From positions 1 through 54,034 of the forward strand of contig CAMBYK010000001.1 of the NCBI GenBank assembly GCA_945872155.1: a stretch of DNA of 54,034 nt, in the 5' to 3' direction. Every line of letters starts with the position of its first letter. Within the stretch, counting starts at the first letter, position 1. This document shows, piece by piece, positions 33,686 through 40,900 of this stretch. The translations under genes and the position numbers were made by a program. Source of the stretch: an uncultured Candidatus Saccharibacteria bacterium. GTDB taxonomy: Bacteria; Patescibacteriota; Saccharimonadia; Saccharimonadales; Saccharimonadaceae. The notes below the pieces were generated by a model. It saw only the letters and a list, made by a program, of their open reading frames with translations, made no database searches and was not told the DNA's origin.

Positions 33686-34204
33686 TTATTTTGGTCTGAA
33701 GAAGCCGGTGTCGGCGCGCCGATGCAGAACTTCTAGCCCGTGAGGCGAGATGGGGTTTTTCTTGAAGATTTTCAAGAAAAATTCATAATTTTCCCTCCTC
33801 TTTTCATCGTTAAAAATTACTACCGGAATATTAGTGCCCGGTTCAACGACTGGTTTGCCATCAAAGCCGGCTTTTGGCGTATAACCGTCGAAAGTAAGCA
33901 GGTCCAACAACGCTTGGATGTCGTTGACAGGCCTTAGTCCTTCCGCCTCAAGTAAAGTGTTGAGATTTTTTACAATCTCCGTGCAGCGCTTTCTGCAAGC
34001 ACCTTCGGCATACGACAATTTTGACTTATCAGAGTTAAAACTCTTGGTGAAATATGTCATTATGCTGTTTAGCCGGATTTCCGGCGGCAGAGTTAATTCG
34101 CGCAGGGTTTTGCGCACTCGAGAATAAGAGCCGCAGGCGGATAATAACTCCTTATAAAGATCTTGTAAAGTTGGCTCTGTAGGTGTAATTTTTTTCCTAG
34201 GCAT
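33686..34204 (-). CDS. Hypothetical protein, co-regulated orphan A
   Basis: A 172-aa soluble protein I do not recognise. It starts MPRKKITPTEPTLQDLYKEL, is helical and charged in its first two thirds (SYAEGACRKRCTEIVKNLNT), and has a segment with many Pro, Gly and Asp (about 105-130) and a basic C-terminus (HRRADTGFFRPK). There is no signal peptide or membrane helix. A strong ribosome binding site AAGGGGGTGG lies 4 nt before the ATG. The leader (about 42 nt) can form a small hairpin. Its promoter is nearly the same as that of the orphan at 36384-37181. Confidence 0.75.
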   Translation of the reverse strand: MPRKKITPTEPTLQDLYKELLSACGSYSRVRKTLRELTLPPEIRLNSIMTYFTKSFNSDKSKLSYAEGACRKRCTEIVKNLNTLLEAEGLRPVNDIQALLDLLTFDGYTPKAGFDGKPVVEPGTNIPVVIFNDEKRRENYEFFLKIFKKNPISPHGLEVLHRRADTGFFRPK

Positions 34205-34252
34205 GAGACCACCCCCTTGTGAATGTACCTAGTTGCAATAACTTACATCTAG

Positions 34253-34281
34253 ATTATATCACAGAAACCTAAAAAAGTCAA
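34253..34281 (-). promoter_or_regulatory. Promoter of orphan A, twin of the one at 37294-37322
   Basis: Minus-strand TTGACT (34276-34281) and TATAAT (34253-34258), 17 nt apart, with TGTGA before the -10 and TAGAT after it. The surrounding 39 bp (34247-34285) match 37288-37326 at 31 positions. Confidence 0.8.
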
Positions 34282-34367
34282 TCTGGCAGGCTGGGCCAGG
34301 ATTTTGGCGTATTGCTGGCTGATAAATCCCCTAAGTAAAAATCTGTTATTGGCTCTATTAGAGCGCT

Positions 34368-35093
34368 TTAGTGAGCTTTTTTGTAGAACTTGATGCCTTC
34401 TTTGGCGGCAGAGGTTTGAGCTTCTTGTTTGGAGTGGCCCGTGCCAGAACCGCGGAGGTGCGGACCAACGTAAACGCCGACCGAGAAAAGCTTGTCGTGA
34501 TCGGGACCTTCTTCTTTGATAACGCGGTAAACCGGGGTGGTGTTGTCGAATTTTTGAGCTAATTCTTGCAGGTGCGATTTAGGATCGCGCCAAGACTCGT
34601 CTTCGAGAATTTGGTCGATTTTGCTCAAAATATGCTGGTTGATAAATTCTTTGGCGGTTTCGTAGCCTTGATCAAGATAAATTGCACCAATTAGCGCCTC
34701 AAAGCAGTCAGCCAAAATGACATCGTGAGCACGGTCGGAACCTTGTTTTTCGCCGCGAGACATCCGCACTAGAGGCTCGTAACCGAGTTTTTTGCCGGCG
34801 TCGCCGATAGATTCAGTGCGAACAAGGGCGGCGCGCCAAGAGGTCATGATGCCTTCTGATTCTTGATAGTTACGGTATAAAAAGTCAGAAGAAACCATTT
34901 CTAGGATGGCGTCGCCAAGAAACTCTAGGCGCTCGTTGTGCTCGCGAGTGGTTTTGCGATGTTCGTTGACGTAGCTGCGGTGAGTGAGCGCGGTGATTAA
35001 AAGTTCGATGTCGTGGAAAGCGAAGCCGAGCTTGGTGAGCGCAAACTCGCGGTAAGGCTCTGCTATGTGGTTTGGGGTGACAAAATCGTTCAT
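34368..35093 (-). CDS. rnc: Ribonuclease III
   Basis: The 241-aa enzyme has the RNase III catalytic domain with signature HNERLEFLGDAIL (52-64) and the second acidic cluster DVILADCFEALIGAIYLDQG, followed by a double-stranded RNA-binding domain (about 170-240: DPKSHLQELAQKFDNTTPVY, ending GHSKQEAQTSAAKEGIKFY). It cuts double-stranded RNA in rRNA maturation and mRNA decay. Its start overlaps the Nudix gene stop (ATGA). It is the last gene of the rpmF-nusB-nudix-rnc operon; only a weak GCTCT/AGAGC hairpin (34352-34364) follows. Confidence 0.96.
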   Translation of the reverse strand: MNDFVTPNHIAEPYREFALTKLGFAFHDIELLITALTHRSYVNEHRKTTREHNERLEFLGDAILEMVSSDFLYRNYQESEGIMTSWRAALVRTESIGDAGKKLGYEPLVRMSRGEKQGSDRAHDVILADCFEALIGAIYLDQGYETAKEFINQHILSKIDQILEDESWRDPKSHLQELAQKFDNTTPVYRVIKEEGPDHDKLFSVGVYVGPHLRGSGTGHSKQEAQTSAAKEGIKFYKKAH

Positions 35094-35656
35094 GAAATTT
35101 CTCCTGTGCGTAATTTTTTCTTGGCGATTAGCATGAGCTTCTCGATGTCTTCATATTCGATGGCTTCTAGTGCATCAGCAAAGCTAAACCATTTGATGCC
35201 GTTCATCCATTTTTCTTTGGTGGGGGTTTCGGAGTTGTCGAGCGAGCGGACGAGATAAATTTGGGTAGTCATCAAGACTAATTTGTCGAGCCGACGATAC
35301 TTGAAGTTGATTTTGCCGAGCCAGCAAAGCACGGAAATATGCATGAGGCCGGCCTCTTCGCCAATTTCGCGGATGGCGGTCTGCTTGGCAGTCTCGCCTG
35401 GCTCGATGTGGCCTTTTGGAATGGTCCAACGGTTTTTGGAATCTTGGATTAGGAGAATTTCGATGTCGCTTTGGTCCGCGGTGGGACGAAAAACGATACC
35501 ACCAGCGGTTGGCTCACGGACGATTTCTTGGATGGTAGTTTTTTTGCGAAAGACTTTGGCCTTGATTTTGTCGATGGCCGACTCGTTGGACTGATTAGCT
35601 GGCAGAGCTTCCGGAATCTTCCGGGCTTGCTTGGGGTTTGGTTTCTTGTTCTGCAT
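35090..35656 (-). CDS. Nudix hydrolase
   Basis: A 188-aa protein with a complete Nudix box at residues 82-104 (GHIEPGETAKQTAIREIGEE and following AGL), which binds the metal and cleaves nucleoside diphosphates linked to other groups. About 45 charged residues precede the domain. The exact substrate (oxidised nucleotides, capped RNA, Ap4A) cannot be told. The start at 35656 has AAGGG four nt upstream and overlaps the end of nusB by 62 bp in another frame; no better downstream ATG is available. Confidence 0.88.
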   Translation of the reverse strand: MQNKKPNPKQARKIPEALPANQSNESAIDKIKAKVFRKKTTIQEIVREPTAGGIVFRPTADQSDIEILLIQDSKNRWTIPKGHIEPGETAKQTAIREIGEEAGLMHISVLCWLGKINFKYRRLDKLVLMTTQIYLVRSLDNSETPTKEKWMNGIKWFSFADALEAIEYEDIEKLMLIAKKKLRTGEIS

Positions 35657-36107
35657 GGTTCCCTTCTGAATTAGCGTCCAAACCTAACTGACGGAAGGCG
35701 GTACCAAGTACTCCATTGACGAATTTGGACGAATTTTCTGAACCAAAAGCTTTGGCGAGCTCAACGGCTTCATTGATGGCAACTTTGGGCGGGACGCTCT
35801 CGCTGCAGCGGGAAAGTTCATAGAGTCCAATACGCAACACATTGCGGTCAATGGCAGCGATACTATCAATAGGCCACTCTGGCGCAAGGGGGCGCAGAGC
35901 TTCGTCTAGTTCTTTGGTGTGATTAGCGACGCCTTGAGTGAGTCGATAAACAAACTCAGTGTCGCCAAGAGCCTTGGAATAAGGCTCGATGTTTTTAGCA
36001 ATAATCGGGTCAATTTCAGCGGTAGCATCACCCGCACGCTCACGAAATTCAAATTCGTAGAGGCTTTGCAGGGCGATGATTCTACCTAAGTGACGATTAC
36101 TTGCCAT
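35595..36107 (-). CDS. nusB: Transcription antitermination factor NusB
   Basis: A 170-aa all-helical protein with NusB features: SNRHLGRIIALQSLYEFEFR at the start, then LRPLAPEWPIDSIAAIDRNV and VPPKVAINEAVELAKAFG, and GVLGTAFRQLG near the end. NusB binds boxA with S10 to antiterminate rRNA transcription. Start 36107 was preferred to 36212 because homologues begin here; it overlaps the end of rpmF by 11 bp. The C-terminal 25 residues are a Ser/Glu-rich tail that overlaps the Nudix gene. Confidence 0.93.
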   Translation of the reverse strand: MASNRHLGRIIALQSLYEFEFRERAGDATAEIDPIIAKNIEPYSKALGDTEFVYRLTQGVANHTKELDEALRPLAPEWPIDSIAAIDRNVLRIGLYELSRCSESVPPKVAINEAVELAKAFGSENSSKFVNGVLGTAFRQLGLDANSEGNHAEQETKPQASPEDSGSSAS

Positions 36108-36288
36108 TCTTTTTCGCTTGTTTTTTGGCTGGTTTGACAGTTTTAACTTTGAGACGTGGGGTTTGTTTGGCGGTCTCAAAAGCTTTGACAGGTGAAAACT
36201 TGTTGACAGCACGGGCCAATTTCAAGCGGAGATGGCTGCGGCGCAAGCCGGTCTTACGAGGGCTGCTTTGTTTTTTAGGTTCAGGCAT
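36097..36288 (-). CDS. rpmF: 50S ribosomal protein L32, zinc-free
   Basis: A 63-aa basic protein beginning MPEPKKQSSPRKTGLRRSHL, matching the L32 N-terminus (PxPK...S..R...RRSH). There is no cysteine, so the usual zinc ribbon is missing, and the C-terminus is a Lys-rich tail. AAAGGAGC lies upstream. It leads the operon with nusB, nudix and rnc; rpmF near rnc is common in bacteria. Confidence 0.85.
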   Translation of the reverse strand: MPEPKKQSSPRKTGLRRSHLRLKLARAVNKFSPVKAFETAKQTPRLKVKTVKPAKKQAKKNGK

Positions 36289-36319
36289 TAAATGCTCCTT
36301 TTAATGAAATGTTTTTTAT

Positions 36320-36348
36320 ATCTTACCACTAATTCAATCAATTGACAA
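36320..36348 (-). promoter_or_regulatory. Promoter for rpmF-nusB-nudix-rnc
   Basis: Minus-strand TTGTCA (36343-36348) and TAAGAT (36320-36325) are 17 nt apart. The leader is about 25 nt and carries AAAGGAGC. Confidence 0.65.
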
Positions 36349-36352
36349 GAAA

Positions 36353-36377
36353 AAAGCCGGAATTATCATCCGGCTTT
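36353..36377 (-). terminator. Terminator after the orphan gene at 36384-37181
   Basis: AAAGCCGG (36353-36360) pairs with CCGGCTTT (36370-36377) and the minus strand continues TTTTTTCTTG. It begins 6 bp after the stop codon. Confidence 0.85.
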
Positions 36378-36383
36378 CGGGGG

Positions 36384-37181
36384 TTATTCATCGTCTTTTA
36401 GAGCTCCGGACGTGAGAGCGTCGAGAGCTGGACGAATGGGCGAGAAGTTGACAGACAAATGCATGGCACGCTCGGCCATGCGCAGACAGGCGGCGCGGTC
36501 TGTTCGCAAGGCCTCCTTAATCGATGGGTCTACCTTGGCGAGCAGTGGAGTCTCCTCCTTGAAGCAATCCTCAAAAATGCGCTCGCCAAAATTATCTTGA
36601 TCGATATTTTCCTGTTGGACGAACGTCAAAGAGCGCCGGTTGTAATTACCTAGTGGCTTCTTTATAACCAGACCAAGATAGTCGGCGATTGGTGCTAAAA
36701 AGACGAGGTCTTTTTTAACTTCGCTCCAGCCAATTAACAGACTATGCAAGAACAAAAATTGCTTTTTGGCATGTTCTGGGCTGAAGAATACTTTAGTGCT
36801 ATCTAAAGTCCACTGATTATGGATTCTATCCAGAGCGTCCAGTGCGACTTCGTTGGACTCGGCTAGAGACAGTTTACGGCAGGTTTCCATAACTTCTTTG
36901 ACCGCTTGGATGTCGCGGTCTTTGAGTTCGGCCCCAAAAAAGACAAATTCAACAAAGCTCTCTGGTAAAGAGTCGCGATATCCCAGGCGCTTGAGTCCGT
37001 AGTTGATGCCATCAATTGCCGCACGAATAGAGTTGCCGGCGTTGATGATTCTTTCAAACTCAGCGAAATCTTCACGTACGAAGAGCGCATGCTTGGCGTA
37101 GTGTGAGAGTTCTGGGTGCCATTGTTGGAGACACCTTTCAGCAATAATTTTGTAAATTTTTCCTAGTTCCCGTATGAACAT
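36384..37181 (-). CDS. Hypothetical protein, co-regulated orphan B
   Basis: A 265-aa, mostly helical, soluble protein that I do not recognise. Start 37181 (MFIRELGKIYKIIAERCLQQ) was chosen over 37232 because GGAAG lies 6 nt upstream. Visible features are a HPELSHYAKHALFVREDFAE segment, a FVEFVFFGAELKDRDIQAVK segment and an N-terminal half with many aromatic residues. There is no signal peptide or membrane helix. The leader of about 106 nt has hairpins (AGGTT/AACCT at 37268-37281; GCACC/GGTGC at 37226-37265). It shares a nearly identical promoter with the orphan at 33686-34204, so the two are probably expressed together. Confidence 0.75.
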   Translation of the reverse strand: MFIRELGKIYKIIAERCLQQWHPELSHYAKHALFVREDFAEFERIINAGNSIRAAIDGINYGLKRLGYRDSLPESFVEFVFFGAELKDRDIQAVKEVMETCRKLSLAESNEVALDALDRIHNQWTLDSTKVFFSPEHAKKQFLFLHSLLIGWSEVKKDLVFLAPIADYLGLVIKKPLGNYNRRSLTFVQQENIDQDNFGERIFEDCFKEETPLLAKVDPSIKEALRTDRAACLRMAERAMHLSVNFSPIRPALDALTSGALKDDE

Positions 37182-37293
37182 TCTGCACTTCCTTTCTTTT
37201 GGAATTTCTGAGCAATAAGATATGAGCACCAAAATCTCGGCTGAATAACCAAAAATTAAAGGTGCAAAGGTTTTTGAACCTATAGATATCTAA

Positions 37294-37322
37294 ATTATAT
37301 CACATAAATTAGTAGAAGTCAA
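37294..37322 (-). promoter_or_regulatory. Promoter of orphan B, twin of the one at 34253-34281
   Basis: Minus-strand TTGACT (37317-37322) and TATAAT (37294-37299), 17 nt apart, within CAGATTGACTT ... TGTGATATAATTTAGAT. Compare the entry at 34253-34281. Confidence 0.8.
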
Positions 37323-37376
37323 TCTGAACGCCAAGGTCCAGTGCTGAGTGATGTGAAGATGTTGGGTTCTCAACGA

Positions 37377-39794
37377 TTAAGGGACGATGTTGATAAGTTT
37401 GGCCTTGGCCGGAATGATGATTTTTTTAGGTGTGCCACTAAGATATTTTTGGACATTCGGGTCGGCGAGCGCCAGGGCTTCGAGCTTGGCGTGGTCTTCC
37501 AGGTCTTTTGTAGAAACTTGCAGTTTGGCGCGAAGCTTGCCGCAAACTTGCACGACAAATTCGACGGTTTCGGTTTGAATTTTAGCTTCGTCCCAAGCAG
37601 GCCAGGAATCGTTGGCGCCTAGATGTTCGAGCATCTCGGAGGCGAGATGCGGAGCAAAAGGCTTGAGCAGCTGAGCGAGGGCAGTGAGGTCGTCGTGGCT
37701 GGGGGTCGACTTATATAAGGCGTTAACGTAAGACATCAAGGCAGCCACGGCAGTGTTGAAACTCTGGCGATGCAGATCTTCGGTGACTTTTTTAATGGTT
37801 TGATGGCGGATGACCACATCTGCTGAAGTTTTGGCTGTCTCTATAGGTGCCGTTTTGGCAGAAAACCCTGATGGGCCCGCGCTGGCATCGTGCGCAGAAA
37901 AGCACAGAGTCCAGCAGCGATTGAGGAAACGGTAAACGCCACCGATGGCTTTGGTGTCCCAAGCAGCATCTTCGTCGTATGGGCCGATGAAAAGCTCGTA
38001 AGTGCGGAGAGTGTCGGCGCCGTAGCCTTGGTTGATGACTTCGAGCGGATCGATGACATTGCCCTTTGATTTGGACATTTTTTTGCCATCTGGAGCGTTG
38101 ATGTAACCATTGTAGAGGAGTTTTTTGACTGGTTCGCGGAAAGGCAGATAGCCTTGGTCGGCAAAGAATTTACACCAAAAACGTACGTATAACAGATGTG
38201 CCACGGCATGATCACCGCCTACATAGACATCTAGCGGCTCCCAATACTTGACGGCTTCTGGGTCCCAGGCGTGTTCGCTATCGTGCGGGCTGACATAGCG
38301 CCAAAGATACCAAGAGGAACAGGCGTAGCCGTCGAGCGTATCAGTTTCGCGAGTCATTTCTTCGCCGTCGATAGTGACTTTGAGCCAATCTTTGGCCTTA
38401 GCAAGAGCGGAGCGACCAGATTGATCAGGCTGATAATCGGTGATTTCTGGCAACAAGACCGGAAGTTGGTCTTCCGGAATGGGGTGAGGATTGCCGTTTT
38501 TGTCGTAAGCGATTGGAATCGGGCAGCCCCAGTAGCGCTGGCGCGAAATTAGCCAGTCGCGAATGCGATAATTAACCTTGGCCTGGCCGATATTTTGCTG
38601 AGACAGCCAATCCATAATTTGTTCACGAGCGTCAGAGCTGGCGACGCCGTCAAAGCGGTCTGAATTAATCAGCGGGCCTTCACCACTGTAGCAAAGCTCA
38701 TCTGAATCGACGGGTTTTTGAATTACTTGTTTGATGGGGAGATCGAATTTTTGGGCAAATTCAAAATCACGCTGGTCGTGAGCCGGCACGGCCATGATGG
38801 CGCCTTCGCCATAACCCATGAGGACGTAGTCGGCGATCCAGATCGGCATCTCTTCGCCAGTGGCTGGGTTGATAGCGAAGCTGCCAGTGAAGACGCCGGT
38901 TTTTTCTTGATTTTCTTGACGTTCGATTTCTGATTTTTTGATAGCCTGAGCGCAGTAAGCCTGCACGGCGGTTGCAGTTTGAGAGTTGGTTAGCTCTGGG
39001 ATAAGCGGATGCTCGGGAGCTAAGACAAGGAAAGTCGAGCCAAAGAGCGTATCCGGGCGAGTGGTGAAAACTTTGATTTTGTGGTTTTCTTTGGTAGTAA
39101 ATTCGATCTCGGCGCCAGTGCTTTTGCCAATCCAATTTTTTTGCATGGTTTTGATCTTATCTGGCCAATCCAGGTTATCGATATCAGAGAGGAGCTCCTC
39201 GGCGTAGGCGGTAATCTTGAAAAACCATTGCTTCATCTGTTTTTTCTCAACTTCATTACCACAACGCCAGCAGTGGCCGTTTTCTACCTGCTCGTTGGCA
39301 AGGACGGTCTGATCGTGCGGACACCACCATTGGTAGCTTTCTTTCTGATAGGCTAAGCCGGCCTTGTAAAGTTGCAAGAAGCACCACTGTGTCCAGCGAT
39401 AATACTCTGGATCGGAGGTACTGATTTCGCGCGACCAATCGATGGCGAAGCCGAGTTTTTCGGCCTGTTTGCGGAAATTGGCGATATTGGTGGCTGTGGC
39501 GGATTGCGGAGAAATACCGGTTTTGATGGCGTAATTTTCGGCGGGAAGGCCAAAAGTGTCGTAGCCAAAAGGCCGCAGTACGTTTACTCCCTGCTGGGCG
39601 TAAAATCTAGCCAAGGCGTCAACGATGGAAAAATTACGGACATGGCCGACGTGAAGACCGGCGCCGGAAGGATACGGGAACATTTCGGTCAGGTACATTT
39701 TGGGCTGGTCTTTGATCTCAGCCTTAAAGGGTTGGGTTTTAGCCCAAATATCTTGCCATTTTTGTTCGATTTTGAGGGGGTTGTATCTTTCCAT
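37377..39794 (-). CDS. leuS: Leucine--tRNA ligase
   Basis: The 805-aa class I synthetase has the HIGH motif as HVGH (48-51), the zinc-containing insertion with CPHDQTVLANEQVENGHCWR (Cys pairs kept, unlike other zinc sites in this window), the CP1 editing domain (about 220-410), KMSKS at 572-576 and an anticodon-binding C-terminal domain. It charges tRNA-Leu. Length is slightly short compared with E. coli (860 aa). AAAAGG precedes the ATG. Its promoter interlocks with that of the divergent gene at 39924. Confidence 0.97.
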   Translation of the reverse strand: MERYNPLKIEQKWQDIWAKTQPFKAEIKDQPKMYLTEMFPYPSGAGLHVGHVRNFSIVDALARFYAQQGVNVLRPFGYDTFGLPAENYAIKTGISPQSATATNIANFRKQAEKLGFAIDWSREISTSDPEYYRWTQWCFLQLYKAGLAYQKESYQWWCPHDQTVLANEQVENGHCWRCGNEVEKKQMKQWFFKITAYAEELLSDIDNLDWPDKIKTMQKNWIGKSTGAEIEFTTKENHKIKVFTTRPDTLFGSTFLVLAPEHPLIPELTNSQTATAVQAYCAQAIKKSEIERQENQEKTGVFTGSFAINPATGEEMPIWIADYVLMGYGEGAIMAVPAHDQRDFEFAQKFDLPIKQVIQKPVDSDELCYSGEGPLINSDRFDGVASSDAREQIMDWLSQQNIGQAKVNYRIRDWLISRQRYWGCPIPIAYDKNGNPHPIPEDQLPVLLPEITDYQPDQSGRSALAKAKDWLKVTIDGEEMTRETDTLDGYACSSWYLWRYVSPHDSEHAWDPEAVKYWEPLDVYVGGDHAVAHLLYVRFWCKFFADQGYLPFREPVKKLLYNGYINAPDGKKMSKSKGNVIDPLEVINQGYGADTLRTYELFIGPYDEDAAWDTKAIGGVYRFLNRCWTLCFSAHDASAGPSGFSAKTAPIETAKTSADVVIRHQTIKKVTEDLHRQSFNTAVAALMSYVNALYKSTPSHDDLTALAQLLKPFAPHLASEMLEHLGANDSWPAWDEAKIQTETVEFVVQVCGKLRAKLQVSTKDLEDHAKLEALALADPNVQKYLSGTPKKIIIPAKAKLINIVP

Positions 39795-39817
39795 ATTTTG
39801 CCTTTTATAGATTGTTT

Positions 39818-39846
39818 ATTATACCTTTTGTTGCATTTTTTTGCAA
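39818..39846 (-). promoter_or_regulatory. Promoter for leuS
   Basis: Minus-strand TTGCAA (39841-39846) and TATAAT (39818-39823) are 17 nt apart. It overlaps the divergent plus-strand promoter at 39831-39859, so the two should compete for polymerase. Confidence 0.75.
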
Positions 39847-39859
39847 AGTGTGCTATAAT
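39831..39859 (+). promoter_or_regulatory. Promoter for the plus-strand gene at 39924
   Basis: TTGCAT (39831-39836) and TATAAT (39854-39859), 17 nt apart, with extended -10 TGC. The start would be near 39866, after the ATGs at 39861-39867, which supports the internal start at 39924. Confidence 0.75.
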
Positions 39860-39923
39860 AATGAATGCTGTTGAACAAGTTATTGTACGTTTAAAAAAAG
39901 AAGAAAAAGGAGGTGTGATCCAG

Positions 39924-40307
39924 ATGTCACACAAGAAAAAGGAAGTTCTGGAAGTCGAAATAATCAGCTATTGCTACCGCAAAGCTGTACCGGAAGAGTA
40001 TTTGGAGGCTCCTGCCCACGGCCATATACCAATTGATGTGGTCCATACTGGCGACGGGAGATATAAGCGTGAAAAACAAGAGCCAAAAATAATTTTGGAG
40101 ATGCGGGAAATAAGAAAACCGGAACATGTGTTCCGCGCTGATATCAGACCGCAAGTTGCCGCCCAGATGAATGGCAAAGACCTGAGTGAAGCGATAGCGG
40201 TGAAGATTTGCGAACACCTCAAGAATTTGGGTGAGTTCACGGTAATAAAACTGCCGAATGAATGCCGATGGATTATCGAATCATTAGACCTAAGTCTGGT
40301 GATATAG
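39924..40307 (+). CDS. Hypothetical protein with an extended Shine-Dalgarno
   Basis: A 127-aa protein of unknown function. It starts MSHKKKEVLEVEIISYCYRK and has a mix of short beta-like segments (PKIILEMREIRK) and a helical part (GKDLSEAIAVKICEHLKNLG), with no signal or membrane helix. The start was fixed by AAAGGAGGTGTGATC, nearly the full complement of the usual 16S rRNA 3' end, 8-13 nt upstream. The open frame extends far upstream but lies antisense to leuS and before the promoter, so it is not coding. A terminator follows the stop. Confidence 0.75.
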   Translation: MSHKKKEVLEVEIISYCYRKAVPEEYLEAPAHGHIPIDVVHTGDGRYKREKQEPKIILEMREIRKPEHVFRADIRPQVAAQMNGKDLSEAIAVKICEHLKNLGEFTVIKLPNECRWIIESLDLSLVI

Positions 40308-40328
40308 TCAAAAAAACAACAGCGCGCT

Positions 40329-40351
40329 GGGAGCCATTGGCTCCCTTTTTT
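40329..40351 (+). terminator. Terminator after the plus-strand hypothetical gene
   Basis: GGGAGCC (40329-40335) pairs with GGCTCCC (40339-40345) around a 3-nt loop, followed by TTTTTT. It begins 21 bp after the stop. Confidence 0.9.
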
Positions 40352-40352
40352 C

Positions 40353-40381
40353 TTGCCGAAAATCCTTCTAACAGGTATGAT
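40353..40381 (+). promoter_or_regulatory. Promoter giving a leaderless SpoU methyltransferase mRNA
   Basis: TTGCCG (40353-40358) and TATGAT (40376-40381) are 17 nt apart. Six nt separate the -10 from the ATG at 40388, so the start of transcription should coincide with the start codon. Confidence 0.6.
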
Positions 40382-40387
40382 GTGAAG

Positions 40388-40900
40388 ATGGAATTAGTGC
40401 TTGGACTATACAATATCCGTTCTATCCTGAATGTGGGGGCGATTTTGCGCACGGCGGAAGGCTTGGGAGTAGCAGCGGTCTGGACGGGCGGGATTACGCC
40501 GACGCCGGATGACGAGAGGGTGTTGCCACACTTAAGAGAGAAATTGAACAATCAGATACATAAAACTGCGTTGGGGGCGGAAAAAATGCTACCCATCAAG
40601 CGGGCGGAGGATTTCCTGGAATTAGCGGAAGAGCACCGCACAAAAGGCTTTTGTATCGCGGGGCTAGAAAATAACCTGGAAGATAAGAGGCTGATTAGTT
40701 TGGCGAGCTCAAATTTGCGCACTAAATGTGGCGATAAAATCTTTTTGATTTTGGGCGAAGAGGTGGAAGGAATCAACGCGGAGCTTCTGGAGCGCTGCGA
40801 CGTGTTGCTGGAAATTCCCATGAAGGGACAGAAAGAATCTTTTAACGTCTCGGTGGCTTGTGGAATGGCGCTGTGGGAGTTAATCGGGAAAACTATTTAA
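40388..40900 (+). CDS. SpoU/TrmH-family RNA 2'-O-methyltransferase
   Basis: A 170-aa SPOUT enzyme. Motif 1 is NIRSILNVGAILRTAEGLGV near the N-terminus; motifs 2 and 3 at the C-terminus are FLILGEEVEGINAELLERCD and IPMKGQKESFNVSVACGMAL, which form the trefoil knot that binds S-adenosylmethionine. It methylates a ribose 2'-OH in tRNA or rRNA; the target cannot be told. The frame is open from 40262, but a terminator and promoter lie inside that stretch, so MELVLGLYN at 40388 is the likely start. It converges on dnaE with an 8-bp overlap. Confidence 0.9.
   Translation: MELVLGLYNIRSILNVGAILRTAEGLGVAAVWTGGITPTPDDERVLPHLREKLNNQIHKTALGAEKMLPIKRAEDFLELAEEHRTKGFCIAGLENNLEDKRLISLASSNLRTKCGDKIFLILGEEVEGINAELLERCDVLLEIPMKGQKESFNVSVACGMALWELIGKTI

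Noticed and set aside
39372-39923. Upstream extension of the plus-strand hypothetical gene
   Set aside because: The extension is antisense to leuS and lies before the mapped promoter boxes; the strong Shine-Dalgarno at 39907-39917 fixes the start at 39924.
40262-40387. Upstream extension of the SpoU methyltransferase
   Set aside because: The stretch contains a terminator and the gene's own promoter, and the extra residues do not match SpoU N-termini.
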